This document shows, one piece after another, positions 36,914 to 49,010 of a DNA stretch of 64,000 nucleotides. Each line of letters opens with the position of its first letter. Position 1 is the first letter of the stretch. Under the pieces are notes generated by a model that was not told the DNA's origin, made no database searches, and was given only the letters and a program-made list of their open reading frames with translations. The stretch is from assembly GCA_903862425.1 (NCBI GenBank), contig CAIOYC010000002.1, forward strand, positions 62,001-126,000, read 5' to 3'. Source of the DNA: an uncultured Caulobacterales bacterium. Its GTDB lineage: Bacteria > Pseudomonadota > Alphaproteobacteria > Caulobacterales > Caulobacteraceae. A program made the position numbers and the translations under genes.

Positions 36914-38062
36914 CTATCCGCCGCGCTTCATCGTCTCGCGGGCGATGACCAGCTTCTGAATTTCCGAAGAGCCTTCATAGATGCGGAAAATACGCACGTC
37001 GCGATATAGCCGCTCGATGCCGTAATCAGCCACATAGCCGGCCCCGCCAAAGATCTGCACCGCCCGGTCCGCCACGCGCCCCACCATCTCCGAGGCATAG
37101 AGCTTTGAGGCGGAGGCTTCCAGGGTGACGTTCTCGCCTGCATCGCGCCGCCGCGCCGTCTCCAGCACCAAGGCGCGGGCGGCCAGACACTCGGTCTTGC
37201 TGTCGGCGATCATGGCCTGAATCATCTGGAAGCTCGCGATAGGCGCGCCGAACTGCTTGCGCTCGGCGGCATAGGCGACGCTGTCGGCGATCAACCGCTC
37301 CGCCACGCCGACGCAGACCGAGGCGATGTGGAGCCGGCCCTTGTCCAGCACCTGCATGGCTACCTTGAAGCCCTCGCCTTCCGCGCCGAGAAGGTTCTCC
37401 ACCGGCACGCGCACGCCCTCGAACACCACGTCGTGGATGTGCGCGCCCTGCTGCCCCATCTTCTTCTCGGGTTTGGACACGCTGAGCCCGGCCAGATCGC
37501 GCGGCACCAGGAAGGCGGAGACCCCCGCCGCGCCCTTCCTGTCCGGATCGGTGCGGGCCATGACGGTGAACAGCGAGGCCCGACCGGCATTGGTGATGTA
37601 GCGCTTGGACCCGTCGAGCACATAGTGGTCGCCGTCCAGCCGGGCCCGCGTCTGCACGTTGGCGCTGTCCGACCCCGCCTCCGGTTCGGTAAGGGCAAAG
37701 GAGGTGACGATCTCGCCCGAGGCGATTCCGGGCAGGTACTTCTCCTTCTGCGCCTCGGTCCCGAACATGACGAGACCTTGGCTACCGATGCCCACATTGG
37801 TGCCGAAAGCCGAGCGGAAGGCCGGAGAAGCACGGCCGAGCTCCATGGCCACCAGCGCCTCGTCCTCCATGGAAAGGCCGAGGCCGCCATATTCCTCGGG
37901 GATGGACAGGCCGAACAGGCCAAGCCCCTTCATCTCCTCCAGCACCGCATCCGGCACCGCATCGTCCGCCGCCACCTGCGCCTCTATGGGACGCAGACGC
38001 TCGGTCACGAACCGACGAACGCCGTCGATAAGCTGGGTACGGGTGTCGAGGTCGAGGGGCAT
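36914..38062 (-). CDS. Acyl-CoA dehydrogenase
   Basis: A 382-residue flavoenzyme of the acyl-CoA dehydrogenase family, oxidising acyl-CoA to enoyl-CoA with electron-transfer flavoprotein. Signatures are SFALTEPEAGSDSANVQTRA (FAD and substrate binding), QIFGGAGYVADYGIERLYRDVR and the C-terminal IYEGSSEIQKLVIAR. The catalytic base of the short/medium-chain class corresponds to the Glu in the IYEGSSE block. Chain-length preference is not evident. It is divergent from a thioesterase gene, consistent with a fatty-acid or amino-acid catabolic locus. Confidence 0.93.
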   Translation of the reverse strand: MPLDLDTRTQLIDGVRRFVTERLRPIEAQVAADDAVPDAVLEEMKGLGLFGLSIPEEYGGLGLSMEDEALVAMELGRASPAFRSAFGTNVGIGSQGLVMFGTEAQKEKYLPGIASGEIVTSFALTEPEAGSDSANVQTRARLDGDHYVLDGSKRYITNAGRASLFTVMARTDPDRKGAAGVSAFLVPRDLAGLSVSKPEKKMGQQGAHIHDVVFEGVRVPVENLLGAEGEGFKVAMQVLDKGRLHIASVCVGVAERLIADSVAYAAERKQFGAPIASFQMIQAMIADSKTECLAARALVLETARRRDAGENVTLEASASKLYASEMVGRVADRAVQIFGGAGYVADYGIERLYRDVRIFRIYEGSSEIQKLVIARETMKRGG

Positions 38063-38141
38063 GGCGGTCCCGGCTGGCTTTCTGATCTTTACCGGTTATG
38101 TGTCGGCTCGCTTCAGGACGCAACGCGGGGACCACGGCATC

Positions 38142-38624
38142 ATGGACGGCGGCGACGAACAGGCGGTGAGCGGCGGTCCGCGCCAGGTGAGCGAGGGTGA
38201 GTGGGCCGGGTGGTGGACCTGGACCGGGACCGACGCCTATGAGGACCTGACCGGCCCGTTCTACTTCCGCGAAGAAGCCGTGCTGGACGGAAAACCCCAA
38301 GTCCGCTGTGCCTTTCGGGTTGAAAGTAAGCATATGAACGGCGGCGGCGCCCTGCATGGCGGGGCGATGATGACCTTCGCCGATTTCTGCCTGTTCGCCA
38401 TTTCTCATCCGGTACGCCGGGCCAATGGGGATGTCGATCACCACGTCACCGTCTCACTGAACGGCGAGTTCGTCGGTCCTGCCTTCGAGGGCGATCTGGT
38501 GGAAGCGGTGGGCGAGGTGGTGCGCGCCGGCGGCTCCCTGAGCTTTATACGCGGCCTGATGTCCACCGGCGGGCGTCCCATGTTGAGTTTCTCGGGCGTT
38601 GTGAAGCGGGTTAAGCGGAAGTAG
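38142..38624 (+). CDS. PaaI-type hotdog-fold thioesterase
   Basis: A 160-residue hotdog-fold protein of the PaaI/4HBT type. The active-site block HMNGGGALHGGAMMTFADF (HGG-x-x-x-x-x-D pattern) is followed by strands VTVSLNGEFVGPAFEGDLVEA. It would hydrolyse acyl-CoA esters. The ATG at 38142 is preferred because upstream sequence in frame is antisense to the acyl-CoA dehydrogenase gene. Followed 24 bases later by a flavoprotein monooxygenase gene, likely one transcript. Confidence 0.85.
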   Translation: MDGGDEQAVSGGPRQVSEGEWAGWWTWTGTDAYEDLTGPFYFREEAVLDGKPQVRCAFRVESKHMNGGGALHGGAMMTFADFCLFAISHPVRRANGDVDHHVTVSLNGEFVGPAFEGDLVEAVGEVVRAGGSLSFIRGLMSTGGRPMLSFSGVVKRVKRK

Positions 38625-38648
38625 TCGCGAGCGCGGAGGCCGGGCGCG

Positions 38649-39865
38649 ATGGGCGATCCGATCCAGGTGCAGTGCTGCATAGCCGGCGGTGGGCCGGCGG
38701 GAATGATGCTGGGTTATCTGATGGCCCGCGCCGGGGTGAAGACCCTGGTGCTGGAGAAGCACGGCGACTTCCTGCGCGACTTTCGGGGCGACACCGTCCA
38801 CCCATCGACCCTGCAGGCCATGGTCGATCTCGGCCTGATCGACGCTTTCCTCCAACGTCCGCACAGCGAGCTACATCATATCGGCGTCGAGATCGATGGC
38901 GAGGTGCTGCAGGTCGTCAGTTTCGATCATCTGCCGGTGGACTGCCGCTTCGTCGCCTTCATGCCGCAGTGGGACTTTCTGAACTTCCTGGCTGAGGAGG
39001 GGCGCAAGCTGCCCGCCCTCAGTGTGCGAATGCGGGCCGAAGCGCAGAGCTTGATCGAGGAGGGTGGACGCGTGGTCGGCCTGCGCGGCCATGGCACTGG
39101 CGGCGCGTTCGAAGTGCGTGCCGACCTTGTGGTCGGGGCAGACGGGCGAGGCTCGACACTGCGCGACCAGTCAGGGCTCAAGGTGGAAAATCTGGGCGCG
39201 CCTATCGACGTGTTGTGGTTCCGCCTCTCGCGCGACCCGAGGGACGAGGATCAGCTGCTGGGCCGGCTCAACAACGGCCATTTCATGATCACCATCGAGC
39301 GCGGCGACTACTGGCAGTGCGCCTATGTGATCAAGAAGGGTGGCGCCGACACCCTGCGGGCCGCAGGCATCGACGCCTTTCGCGCCAAGGTGGCCGAGGC
39401 CGCATCCTTCCTGACAGCCAAGACCAGTGAGCTGGAGAGCTTCGACGACCTGAAACTGCTCACCGTCACCCTGGATCGGCTGGAGCACTGGTCAAAACCC
39501 GGCCTGCTGTTCATCGGCGACGCCGCCCACGCCATGTCGCCGATCGGCGGGGTGGGCATCAATCTCGCCATCCAGGACGCCATCGCCGCGGCGAACCTGC
39601 TTGCCGACCCGCTGGCGCGGGGCGCTGCACTGACCGAACATGATCTCGACGCTGTGCAACGCCGCCGCCTGCTCGCCACCCGCCTCATCCAGGGTTTCCA
39701 GGCACTCGCTCAGGATCGCCTGTTCAAGCCGGGTGTGCAGGAAGACCATGGCCAAATCGACGCCACACCCATCAAGGTCGTCGCTTCCATCCCCCTGCTC
39801 GGCCACCTCGCCGCCCGCATGATCGGCCTCGGCGTGCGATTGGAGCGGGTGAGCAGCGTAAAGGT

Positions 39866-39869
<4 letters not shown>
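38649..39869 (+). CDS. FAD-dependent monooxygenase (UbiH/PHBH-like)
   Basis: A 406-residue class A flavoprotein monooxygenase. The Rossmann motif [21 protein letters not shown] is at residues 9-29, the DG motif is [12 protein letters not shown] and the GD motif is [21 protein letters not shown]. Relatives hydroxylate aromatic or isoprenoid-quinone substrates using NAD(P)H and oxygen. Its stop overlaps the stop of the convergent dnaE gene. Substrate is unknown; the thioesterase upstream suggests a small catabolic or biosynthetic unit. Confidence 0.88.
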
Positions 39870-43297
<3,428 letters not shown>

Positions 43298-43329
43298 CGC
43301 GCCGCCTTTCACTCCACCTCAGCGAATCG

Positions 43330-43419
43330 TCAGCCCACCATTTGAGCCGCCATCGCGACCATCCAGACCAGACCGCCGACGGACGCAAGCGCCATACCAT
43401 CTCTCATCAATCGGAACAT
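43330..43419 (-). CDS. sidA: SidA-like 29-residue inner-membrane peptide (SOS division inhibitor candidate)
   Basis: A 30-codon frame giving a 29-residue peptide: a short basic N-terminus (MFRLMRDGM) and one membrane helix (ALASVGGLVWMVAMAAQMVG). A purine/G-rich ribosome site (GGGGTG) precedes the ATG. Upstream are a good sigma70 promoter and two LexA-type boxes (43434-43481). In Caulobacter, SidA is a 29-residue, SOS-induced inner-membrane inhibitor of division that acts on FtsW. Length, topology and LexA-type control all agree; placement beside dnaE also fits my recollection of the Caulobacter locus, which I could not check. Sequence identity to known SidA was not testable here. Confidence 0.7.
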   Translation of the reverse strand: MFRLMRDGMALASVGGLVWMVAMAAQMVG

Positions 43420-43433
43420 CGCCGCACCCCGCT

Positions 43434-43481
43434 GTTTCGCATTTGTTCTTCTATTTATATTCTCCTTTTGTTCTTCGTCAA
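43434..43481 (-). promoter_or_regulatory. Promoter with two LexA-type boxes ahead of the sidA-like gene
   Basis: On the minus strand, -35 TTGACG (43481-43476) and -10 TATAAA (43459-43454) are 16 bases apart. The alphaproteobacterial LexA site is GAAC-N7-GAAC. One near match, GAAC-AAAAGGA-GAAT (43473-43459), fills the promoter spacer; a second, GAAC-AAATGCG-AAAC (43448-43434), covers the expected start of transcription. Each fits seven of eight positions. The element GAAGAACAAA also occurs twice, 25 bases apart. Such placement would block RNA polymerase until DNA damage. Confidence 0.65.
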
Positions 43482-43602
43482 GCAGCCATTTCGAGGGGCA
43501 CCAACACGCGGGGCATTGTCGAAATCCCCAATACGGCGCAGGTTGAGGTGCATCCGCGTCGTAGCAAACACGCGTAGCTGAACGCATCCCAGGAAACGCT
43601 CC

Positions 43603-44166
43603 ATGAAACGCCTTCTTCTCGGCTTCGTCGCCGCCAGCCTGATAGCCGCCCCCGCCTTTGCGGCGCTGGAAAAGGGCGCCAAGGCCCCTGACTTCACCCT
43701 GCCGGCCGCGCTGGCGGGCAAGGACTTTACCTACGACCTGGCCTCGGCGCTGAAAAAGGGCCCGGCGGTGGTCTATTTCTACCCTAAGGCCTTCACCTCG
43801 GGCTGCTCGGCCGAGGCGCACGAATTCGCCGAGAACATGGATAACTTCAAGGCTTTAGGGGCCAGCGTCATCGGCGTCTCGGGTGACGACATCGCGGCGC
43901 TGGAGAAGTTCTCTACCGCCAGCTGCGGCTCAAAGTTCCCGGTGGCCGCCGATCCCAAGGGCGAGGTGATCGCCAAGTATGACGTGAAGATGGACAACCC
44001 GGTCGCGAAGACCATGCTGAAGCTGGACCACCCGTCCAACCGCACCTCGTTCCTCGTGGCGCCGGACGGTACGGTGCTGGCGACCTACTCGGCCCTCGAC
44101 GCCTCCAAGCACGTCTCCACCATGCTCGACGCCCTGAAGGCCTGGCGCGAGACCCATAAGGCCTAG
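43603..44166 (+). CDS. Periplasmic peroxiredoxin (AhpC/TSA, BCP-like)
   Basis: A 187-residue thioredoxin-fold peroxidase with a clear signal peptide (LLLGFVAASLIAAPAFA, cleavage before ALEKGAKAPDF). The peroxidatic cysteine is Cys68 in PKAFTSGCSAEAHEF, matching PxxxTxxC with Pro61 and Thr65. A possible resolving cysteine is in TASCGSKFPVAAD. It would reduce hydrogen peroxide or organic peroxides in the periplasm. It is divergent from sidA-dnaE and is closed by a strong terminator. Confidence 0.9.
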   Translation: MKRLLLGFVAASLIAAPAFAALEKGAKAPDFTLPAALAGKDFTYDLASALKKGPAVVYFYPKAFTSGCSAEAHEFAENMDNFKALGASVIGVSGDDIAALEKFSTASCGSKFPVAADPKGEVIAKYDVKMDNPVAKTMLKLDHPSNRTSFLVAPDGTVLATYSALDASKHVSTMLDALKAWRETHKA

Positions 44167-44190
44167 TCGCTTAGCCACCGATGGTCTTCC

Positions 44191-44230
44191 ACCGCCGTCG
44201 TCCCATCTGCGGGCGGCGGCGGTTTATTTT
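44191..44230 (+). terminator. Rho-independent terminator after the peroxiredoxin gene
   Basis: ACCGCCGTCGTCC (44191-44203) pairs with GGGCGGCGGCGGT (44211-44223) in a 13-pair stem with two G-U pairs and a seven-base loop, followed by TTATTTT. It lies between the convergent peroxiredoxin and lolD genes and could serve the plus strand efficiently. Confidence 0.8.
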
Positions 44231-44243
44231 AGGCTGCGCGCGG

Positions 44244-44960
44244 TTAGCGGACCTGCTCGACCAGGCGGCCGTCCCTGAGAGCGAAGACGCGGTCCATATA
44301 GCCGGCGAGTTCCATATTGTGGGTGGCGATGAGGGCGGCGACGCCCTGTTCGCGCACGAGGCCGAACAGGCTCTGGAACACCTGGGCCGAGGTGGCGGGG
44401 TCGAGATTGCCGGTGGGCTCGTCGGCCAGGATCAGCCGAGGGCTGTTGGCCAGGGCGCGGGCCACGGCCACGCGCTGCTGCTCGCCACCGGAAAGCTGAG
44501 CGGGCTGATGCTGTAGCCGTGCCCCAAGGCCAAGGTGCGCCAGAAGCGCACCCGCCCGTTCGCGCGCCGCCGCCTTGCTCGCGCCGGCGATCTCCTGCGG
44601 CAAGGCCACATTGTCGAGCGCCGAGAACTCGGCCAACAGGTGATGGAACTGGTAGACGAAGCCGATCAAGCCGAGCCGCAGCCTGGTGCGCGCCTTCTCG
44701 CTGAGGCCGCCGCAGTCCACCCCGTCGAGCAATACGCGACCTTCGGTAGGTTTTTCGAGCAGCCCCGCCGCGTGTAGGAGGGATGACTTGCCCGAACCCG
44801 AGGGGCCGATCAGGCCGACGATCTCGCCCGCGCGGACATCGAGGTCGATGCCATGCAGCACGTTGAGCGTGCCGCCGTCACCGAGATTATAGGTGCGGCC
44901 CACCCCGCGCAGGGACAGGACGGGTGCGCCGGGCGCGACGGAAATGCCGAGGTCACTCAT
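44244..44960 (-). CDS. lolD: Lipoprotein-releasing ABC transporter ATPase LolD
   Basis: A 238-residue ATPase that powers extraction of outer-membrane lipoproteins from the inner membrane for LolA. Walker A is GPSGSGKSS (residues 52-60), signature LSGGEQQRVAVARAL, Walker B LILADEPTGNLD and switch His ATHNMELA. The FVYQFHHLLAEFSALDNVALP block is typical of LolD. It overlaps the lolC-type permease gene by eight bases. Confidence 0.95.
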   Translation of the reverse strand: MSDLGISVAPGAPVLSLRGVGRTYNLGDGGTLNVLHGIDLDVRAGEIVGLIGPSGSGKSSLLHAAGLLEKPTEGRVLLDGVDCGGLSEKARTRLRLGLIGFVYQFHHLLAEFSALDNVALPQEIAGASKAAARERAGALLAHLGLGARLQHQPAQLSGGEQQRVAVARALANSPRLILADEPTGNLDPATSAQVFQSLFGLVREQGVAALIATHNMELAGYMDRVFALRDGRLVEQVR

Positions 44961-46269
44961 AACGCAGCGCCTCCACCGGATCGAGACGCGAGGCCCAGAT
45001 GGCCGGCAGCAGGGCCCACAGCATGCTCATGGCCAAGGAGAAGGTGACGATCACGCTGACTTCCACCGGATCAATCTTGGCCGGGATGTGGGACAGGAAA
45101 TAGACGTCCGAAGAGAAGGTATTGACCCCGGTTAGCCGATTCAGACCCTGCTGGATCGGCTCGATGAAGATGCAGAACACTACCCCGAGCAGGAGGCCCG
45201 CCAAGGTGCCGAACCCGCCGATGGCGGCGCCGATCATCAGAAAGATGCGCAGGATGGCCCCGCGGCTGGCCCCCATGGTGCGCAGGATGGCGATATCGCG
45301 CGCCTTGTTCTTCACCAGCATGACGAGGCCGGAAATGATATTAAGCGCCACCACGGCGACCACCATCATCAGGATCAGGCGCATAGCGGTACGCTCGACC
45401 TGAAGCGCGTTGAACAGGGCGTGGTTGCGATCGCGCCAGTCCATGACGATGGCGCCAGGACCCACGGCGCGGAGGATGTCTGGCTTGATCTGGTCGAGCC
45501 GGTCCGGATCATCGACCTTGACCTCCACCTCGTCGATGGAGCCGTCGCGGCCGAAAAACAGCTGGGCCTGCTGTTGGGGCATGTAGATGAAAGCCTGATC
45601 GTATTCCGACACGCCCACTGAGAAGACGCCGCCCACGGTGTAGGTCTTGCGCCGGGGCGCCACGCCCATGGCGGTGGAGCCGCCCGAGGGAGCGATCAGG
45701 GCGATCTCGTCGCCCGCCGTCACACCCAGCGTCTCGGCCAGGCGCGAGCCGACCAGGATGAGATCGCCGCCATAGTCGCCTTCGCCAAAGCCCTTGAGCG
45801 AACCGGCCTTGATATTATCCGAGACCAGCCGCGTGGCTTTCACATCGGCGGGGGTTAGGCCGCGCACGATGGCGAAGGAGGACGAGTTCGGCCCGATGGC
45901 GAAGCTCTGCGCCTCCACCTTGGGCACCGCCTCGGTCACGCCCTGTACGGCGCGGATGCGACTGACCATGGCGTCGCGGCCGGGACCGTTGATGGCCGGC
46001 CCCTGGATATAAACGTGGCCGTTGAAGCCCAGCATCTTGGACAACAAGTCGGTGCGGAAGCCGTTCATCACCGACATGATGATGACCAGCGCCGCCACCG
46101 CCAGACCGATGCCGGCGAAGGAGATGATCGAGATCAGCGCCACACCGCCGTTCTTGCGCTTGGTGCGCAGATACCGGCCCGCCAGCGCCCGCTCCCATGC
46201 GCCGAAAGGACGCGCATCGCCTACCGCCTGGGTCTTGCCCCCCTGCTTCGCCGCGCCGGTCAGGCTCAT
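44953..46269 (-). CDS. lolC: Lipoprotein-releasing ABC transporter permease (LolC/LolE)
   Basis: A 438-residue permease with four membrane helices: one after the N-terminal [20 protein letters not shown] block, and three in the C-terminal FtsX domain ([37 protein letters not shown]). A large periplasmic domain lies between them. Alphaproteobacteria often have one LolC/E-type protein that works as a homodimer with LolD. ATGA overlap with proS upstream and eight-base overlap with lolD downstream show one operon. Confidence 0.93.
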   Translation of the reverse strand: MSLTGAAKQGGKTQAVGDARPFGAWERALAGRYLRTKRKNGGVALISIISFAGIGLAVAALVIIMSVMNGFRTDLLSKMLGFNGHVYIQGPAINGPGRDAMVSRIRAVQGVTEAVPKVEAQSFAIGPNSSSFAIVRGLTPADVKATRLVSDNIKAGSLKGFGEGDYGGDLILVGSRLAETLGVTAGDEIALIAPSGGSTAMGVAPRRKTYTVGGVFSVGVSEYDQAFIYMPQQQAQLFFGRDGSIDEVEVKVDDPDRLDQIKPDILRAVGPGAIVMDWRDRNHALFNALQVERTAMRLILMMVVAVVALNIISGLVMLVKNKARDIAILRTMGASRGAILRIFLMIGAAIGGFGTLAGLLLGVVFCIFIEPIQQGLNRLTGVNTFSSDVYFLSHIPAKIDPVEVSVIVTFSLAMSMLWALLPAIWASRLDPVEALRYE

Positions 46270-47588
46270 AGGCGGGTGAGCTCGGCCAGAGCTTCGGCCA
46301 TGGGCAGGGTTCGCTTCTCGCCGGTCGCCCGGCGCTTCAGCTCCACCATCCCGTCCTTCAGGCCCTTGGGGCCGATGACGAGCTGCCAGGGCAGGCCAAT
46401 CAGGTCCATCTTGGCGAACTTGCCGCCCGGCCGCTCGTCGGTATCGTCATAGAGCGGGTCGAGCCCGGCGGCGGAAAGCTGGGCGTAGGCGGTCTCGCAG
46501 GCCAGATCCACATCCGCATCGCCGGGGCGCAGATTGATGAGGCCGACCCCGAAGGGCGCCACGCTGTCGGGCCAGATGATCCCCGCCTCGTCGTGGCTGG
46601 CCTCGATGATCGCGCCCAGCAGGCGCGAGACGCCGACGCCATAGCTGCCGCCATGTACCGGACGCTCCACCCCGTCGGGGTTGGAGACATTGGCCCTCAT
46701 CGCGGCGGAGTACTTCTCGCCGAAATAGAACACCTGCCCGACCTCGATCCCCCGTGTCTGCAGGCGTTGGTCCTCAGGCGTCTTCTCGAACAGGGCGGCG
46801 TCATGCACGTCCTCGGTCGCGGCGTAATAGCGCCCGCCCCACTCCTCGACGATCGGCGTCAGGTCGCCCTGATAGTCCACGTTCTCGTCGGGGATCGGCA
46901 GATCGAGCACCCTCTTGTCGCAATAGACCGTGCTTTCGCCGGTCTCGGCGAGAACGATGAATTCGTGGCTGAGGTCGCCGCCGATGGGACCGGTCTCGGC
47001 CCGCATGGGGATGGCGGTGATGCCCATCCGGGCGAAGGTGCGCAGATAGGCGACGAACATCCGCTGGTAGGAGCGCCGCGCGCCGGCCTCGTCGAGGTCG
47101 AAGGAATAGGCATCCTTCATCAGGAATTCGCGCCCGCGCATGACGCCGAACCGGGGCCGCTGCTCGTCCCGGAACTTCCACTGAATGTGATAGAGGTTGA
47201 GCGGAAGCTGTTTGTAGCTCTTCACATAGGCGCGGAAGATCTCGGTAATCATCTCCTCGTTGGTCGGCCCGTAGAGAAGCTCGCGCTCGTGCCGGTCGGT
47301 AATGCGTAGCATTTCCGGCCCATAGGCGTCGTAGCGACCGGACTCGCGCCACAGGTCCGCCAGCTGCAGGGTCGGCATCAGCATTTCGACGGCGCCGGCG
47401 CGGTCCATCTCCTCGCGCACGATCTGTTCGATCTTCTTCAGCACGCGAAAGCCCAGCGGCAGCCAGGCATAGATACCCGCAGCCTCCTGGCGGATCATCC
47501 CGGCGCGCAGCATCAGCCGGTGCGAGACGATCTGCGCCTCCGACGGGGTTTCCTTCAGAACGGGCAGCAAGAAGCGCGACAGGCGCAT
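46266..47588 (-). CDS. proS: Prolyl-tRNA synthetase, short form lacking the editing domain
   Basis: A 440-residue class II synthetase that charges tRNA-Pro. Motif 1 is in [21 protein letters not shown], motif 2 in [25 protein letters not shown] and motif 3 in [16 protein letters not shown]. The INS editing insertion between motifs 2 and 3 of the 570-residue E. coli enzyme is missing; the short form is standard in alphaproteobacteria. ATGA overlap with lolC. Confidence 0.95.
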   Translation of the reverse strand: MRLSRFLLPVLKETPSEAQIVSHRLMLRAGMIRQEAAGIYAWLPLGFRVLKKIEQIVREEMDRAGAVEMLMPTLQLADLWRESGRYDAYGPEMLRITDRHERELLYGPTNEEMITEIFRAYVKSYKQLPLNLYHIQWKFRDEQRPRFGVMRGREFLMKDAYSFDLDEAGARRSYQRMFVAYLRTFARMGITAIPMRAETGPIGGDLSHEFIVLAETGESTVYCDKRVLDLPIPDENVDYQGDLTPIVEEWGGRYYAATEDVHDAALFEKTPEDQRLQTRGIEVGQVFYFGEKYSAAMRANVSNPDGVERPVHGGSYGVGVSRLLGAIIEASHDEAGIIWPDSVAPFGVGLINLRPGDADVDLACETAYAQLSAAGLDPLYDDTDERPGGKFAKMDLIGLPWQLVIGPKGLKDGMVELKRRATGEKRTLPMAEALAELTRL

Positions 47589-47684
47589 GGATAGGCGATC
47601 CTTTTGCAGGCCAGCCTCTTAGCCCGCGTCGGCCCACCGTGACAACGAACCATGGCGACGAAGGGCGGCGAAAGCGTGGCCGCC

Positions 47685-47933
47685 TCAGTAGCTGGGCAGG
47701 TGGACCAGATGGAGGGTGAAGCACAGCCACACCACCGCGAAGATGACGGCTGAGATCCAGGTGGTGGTGAGGAATTTCTTCCTCAGGTTCGGATTGACTG
47801 GCGAGCCAGGATCGCCACCGCCCGGCACCTTGACCCCCGCCTCGTGGTGGCTCTTCACCCCGAGCGGCAGGATGGTGAACAGCACCACCCACCAGATGAC
47901 CAGAAAGACGGAGGCTGAGAAGACGAGGTCCAT
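47685..47933 (-). CDS. DUF1467-family membrane protein
   Basis: An 82-residue protein with two membrane helices (FSASVFLVIWWVVLFTILPLGV and TWISAVIFAVVWLCFTLHLV) separated by a polar loop containing the family block GVKSHHEAGVKVPGG. DUF1467 proteins are confined mainly to alphaproteobacteria and have no known function. The gene starts nine bases after the epimerase gene, so the two are co-transcribed, and proS follows after about 100 bases. Confidence 0.85.
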   Translation of the reverse strand: MDLVFSASVFLVIWWVVLFTILPLGVKSHHEAGVKVPGGGDPGSPVNPNLRKKFLTTTWISAVIFAVVWLCFTLHLVHLPSY

Positions 47934-47942
47934 GCGCTTCTT

Positions 47943-48365
47943 CTAGTGCGGATGCTTCGGGGTTTCCATCAGCTCGACCAGCACCCCGCCCATGTCCTTG
48001 GGGTGGAGAAAGATGATCGGCACGCCGTGGGCGCCGATGCGCGGCTCGCCCGTGCCGAGGATGCGTGCGCCCTTGGCTCGCATTTCGTCGCGCGTGGCAA
48101 TGATGTCCTCCACCTCGAAGCAGACGTGGTGCTGGCCGCCGGCCGGGTTGGACTTCAGGAAATTGTGGATCGGGCTGTCCTCGCCGTAGGGCTCGATCAA
48201 CTCGATCTGGGCGTTGGGCAGGGTGACGAAGCAGACCCATACCCCTTGCTCGGGCATGGAGAATTTCTCGCCGATCTCGGTGGCGCCGAGCAGGTCGCGA
48301 TACAGGGCGACGCTGGCCTCGATGGAGGGGGTGGCGACCCCGACGTGGTTGAGCTTGCCGATCAT
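47943..48365 (-). CDS. mce: Methylmalonyl-CoA epimerase
   Basis: A 140-residue vicinal-oxygen-chelate protein that interconverts (S)- and (R)-methylmalonyl-CoA in propionyl-CoA breakdown. Family features are KLNHVGVATPSIEASVALYRD with the first metal His, IELIEPYGEDSPIHNFL and GGQHHVCFEVEDI, and the last metal Glu in VLVELMETPKHPH. The ATG at 48365 is preferred because it places the first metal ligand (NHVG) at residue 7. The mutase gene is not in the window. Confidence 0.92.
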   Translation of the reverse strand: MIGKLNHVGVATPSIEASVALYRDLLGATEIGEKFSMPEQGVWVCFVTLPNAQIELIEPYGEDSPIHNFLKSNPAGGQHHVCFEVEDIIATRDEMRAKGARILGTGEPRIGAHGVPIIFLHPKDMGGVLVELMETPKHPH

Positions 48366-48426
48366 GGTGTCCTCCGAACGCTGCGCCTCCGGTTTGGGCA
48401 AGGCGCGTCTGAATGACAAGAGTGCG

Positions 48427-48978
48427 TCAGCCCCGTCGGGCGATCCGGACGGCGCGGCGGATATAGATCGCCAGCGTCGCGAGCGTCACCCCGGCGCAGG
48501 CGATGAGCAGCCAGCCGCCGACCTCATGATTGTCGGCGTCAGTCGGAAAGCCCGGCGCCCAAGGCGCCATCATCAATCCGAGCCCGGCGAACTGCAGGGC
48601 AATCTTGACCTTCTCCAGCCCGTTCACCGTTATGTCGAGCTGATCTCCCCATACCCGCTCAAGGGCGCTGACCACGAAGCCCCGGCCGATGATGATCATT
48701 CCGGCAAGCGCCGGTCCCGGCAGCATGGAGCCGCCGGCGAGCAGACCCAGCACGGCGGTGAGCGTCAACAGCCGGTCGGCGAGTAAGTCCAGTGCCGCTC
48801 CAAAAACCGAGGTCTGGCCCGTGGCGCGGGCGATGCGACCGTCCAGCACGTCGGTCAGCCCTGCGAATAGGTAGAGCCCGAGCGCCGCCCAGCGCGCGCT
48901 GGAATCTACCAGCACCAGGCAGATGAACAGCGGCGGCAACAACAGCAGCCGCAGCCCGGTGATCAGATTAGGGAGCAC
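48427..48978 (-). CDS. CDP-alcohol phosphatidyltransferase (PgsA-like)
   Basis: A 183-residue integral membrane enzyme. The full family signature D43-x2-D46-G47-x2-A50-R51-x8-G60-x3-D64-x3-D68 is present. N-terminal MLPNLITGLRLLLLP is typical of glycerol-3-phosphate 3-phosphatidyltransferases, which make phosphatidylglycerophosphate, but other alcohol acceptors are possible. It is followed by the methylmalonyl-CoA epimerase gene and preceded closely by the RodZ-like gene. Confidence 0.85.
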   Translation of the reverse strand: MLPNLITGLRLLLLPPLFICLVLVDSSARWAALGLYLFAGLTDVLDGRIARATGQTSVFGAALDLLADRLLTLTAVLGLLAGGSMLPGPALAGMIIIGRGFVVSALERVWGDQLDITVNGLEKVKIALQFAGLGLMMAPWAPGFPTDADNHEVGGWLLIACAGVTLATLAIYIRRAVRIARRG

Positions 48979-49010
48979 TTACCGGTAAGGCGCTAGGCGG
49001 AAGCCCGCGC

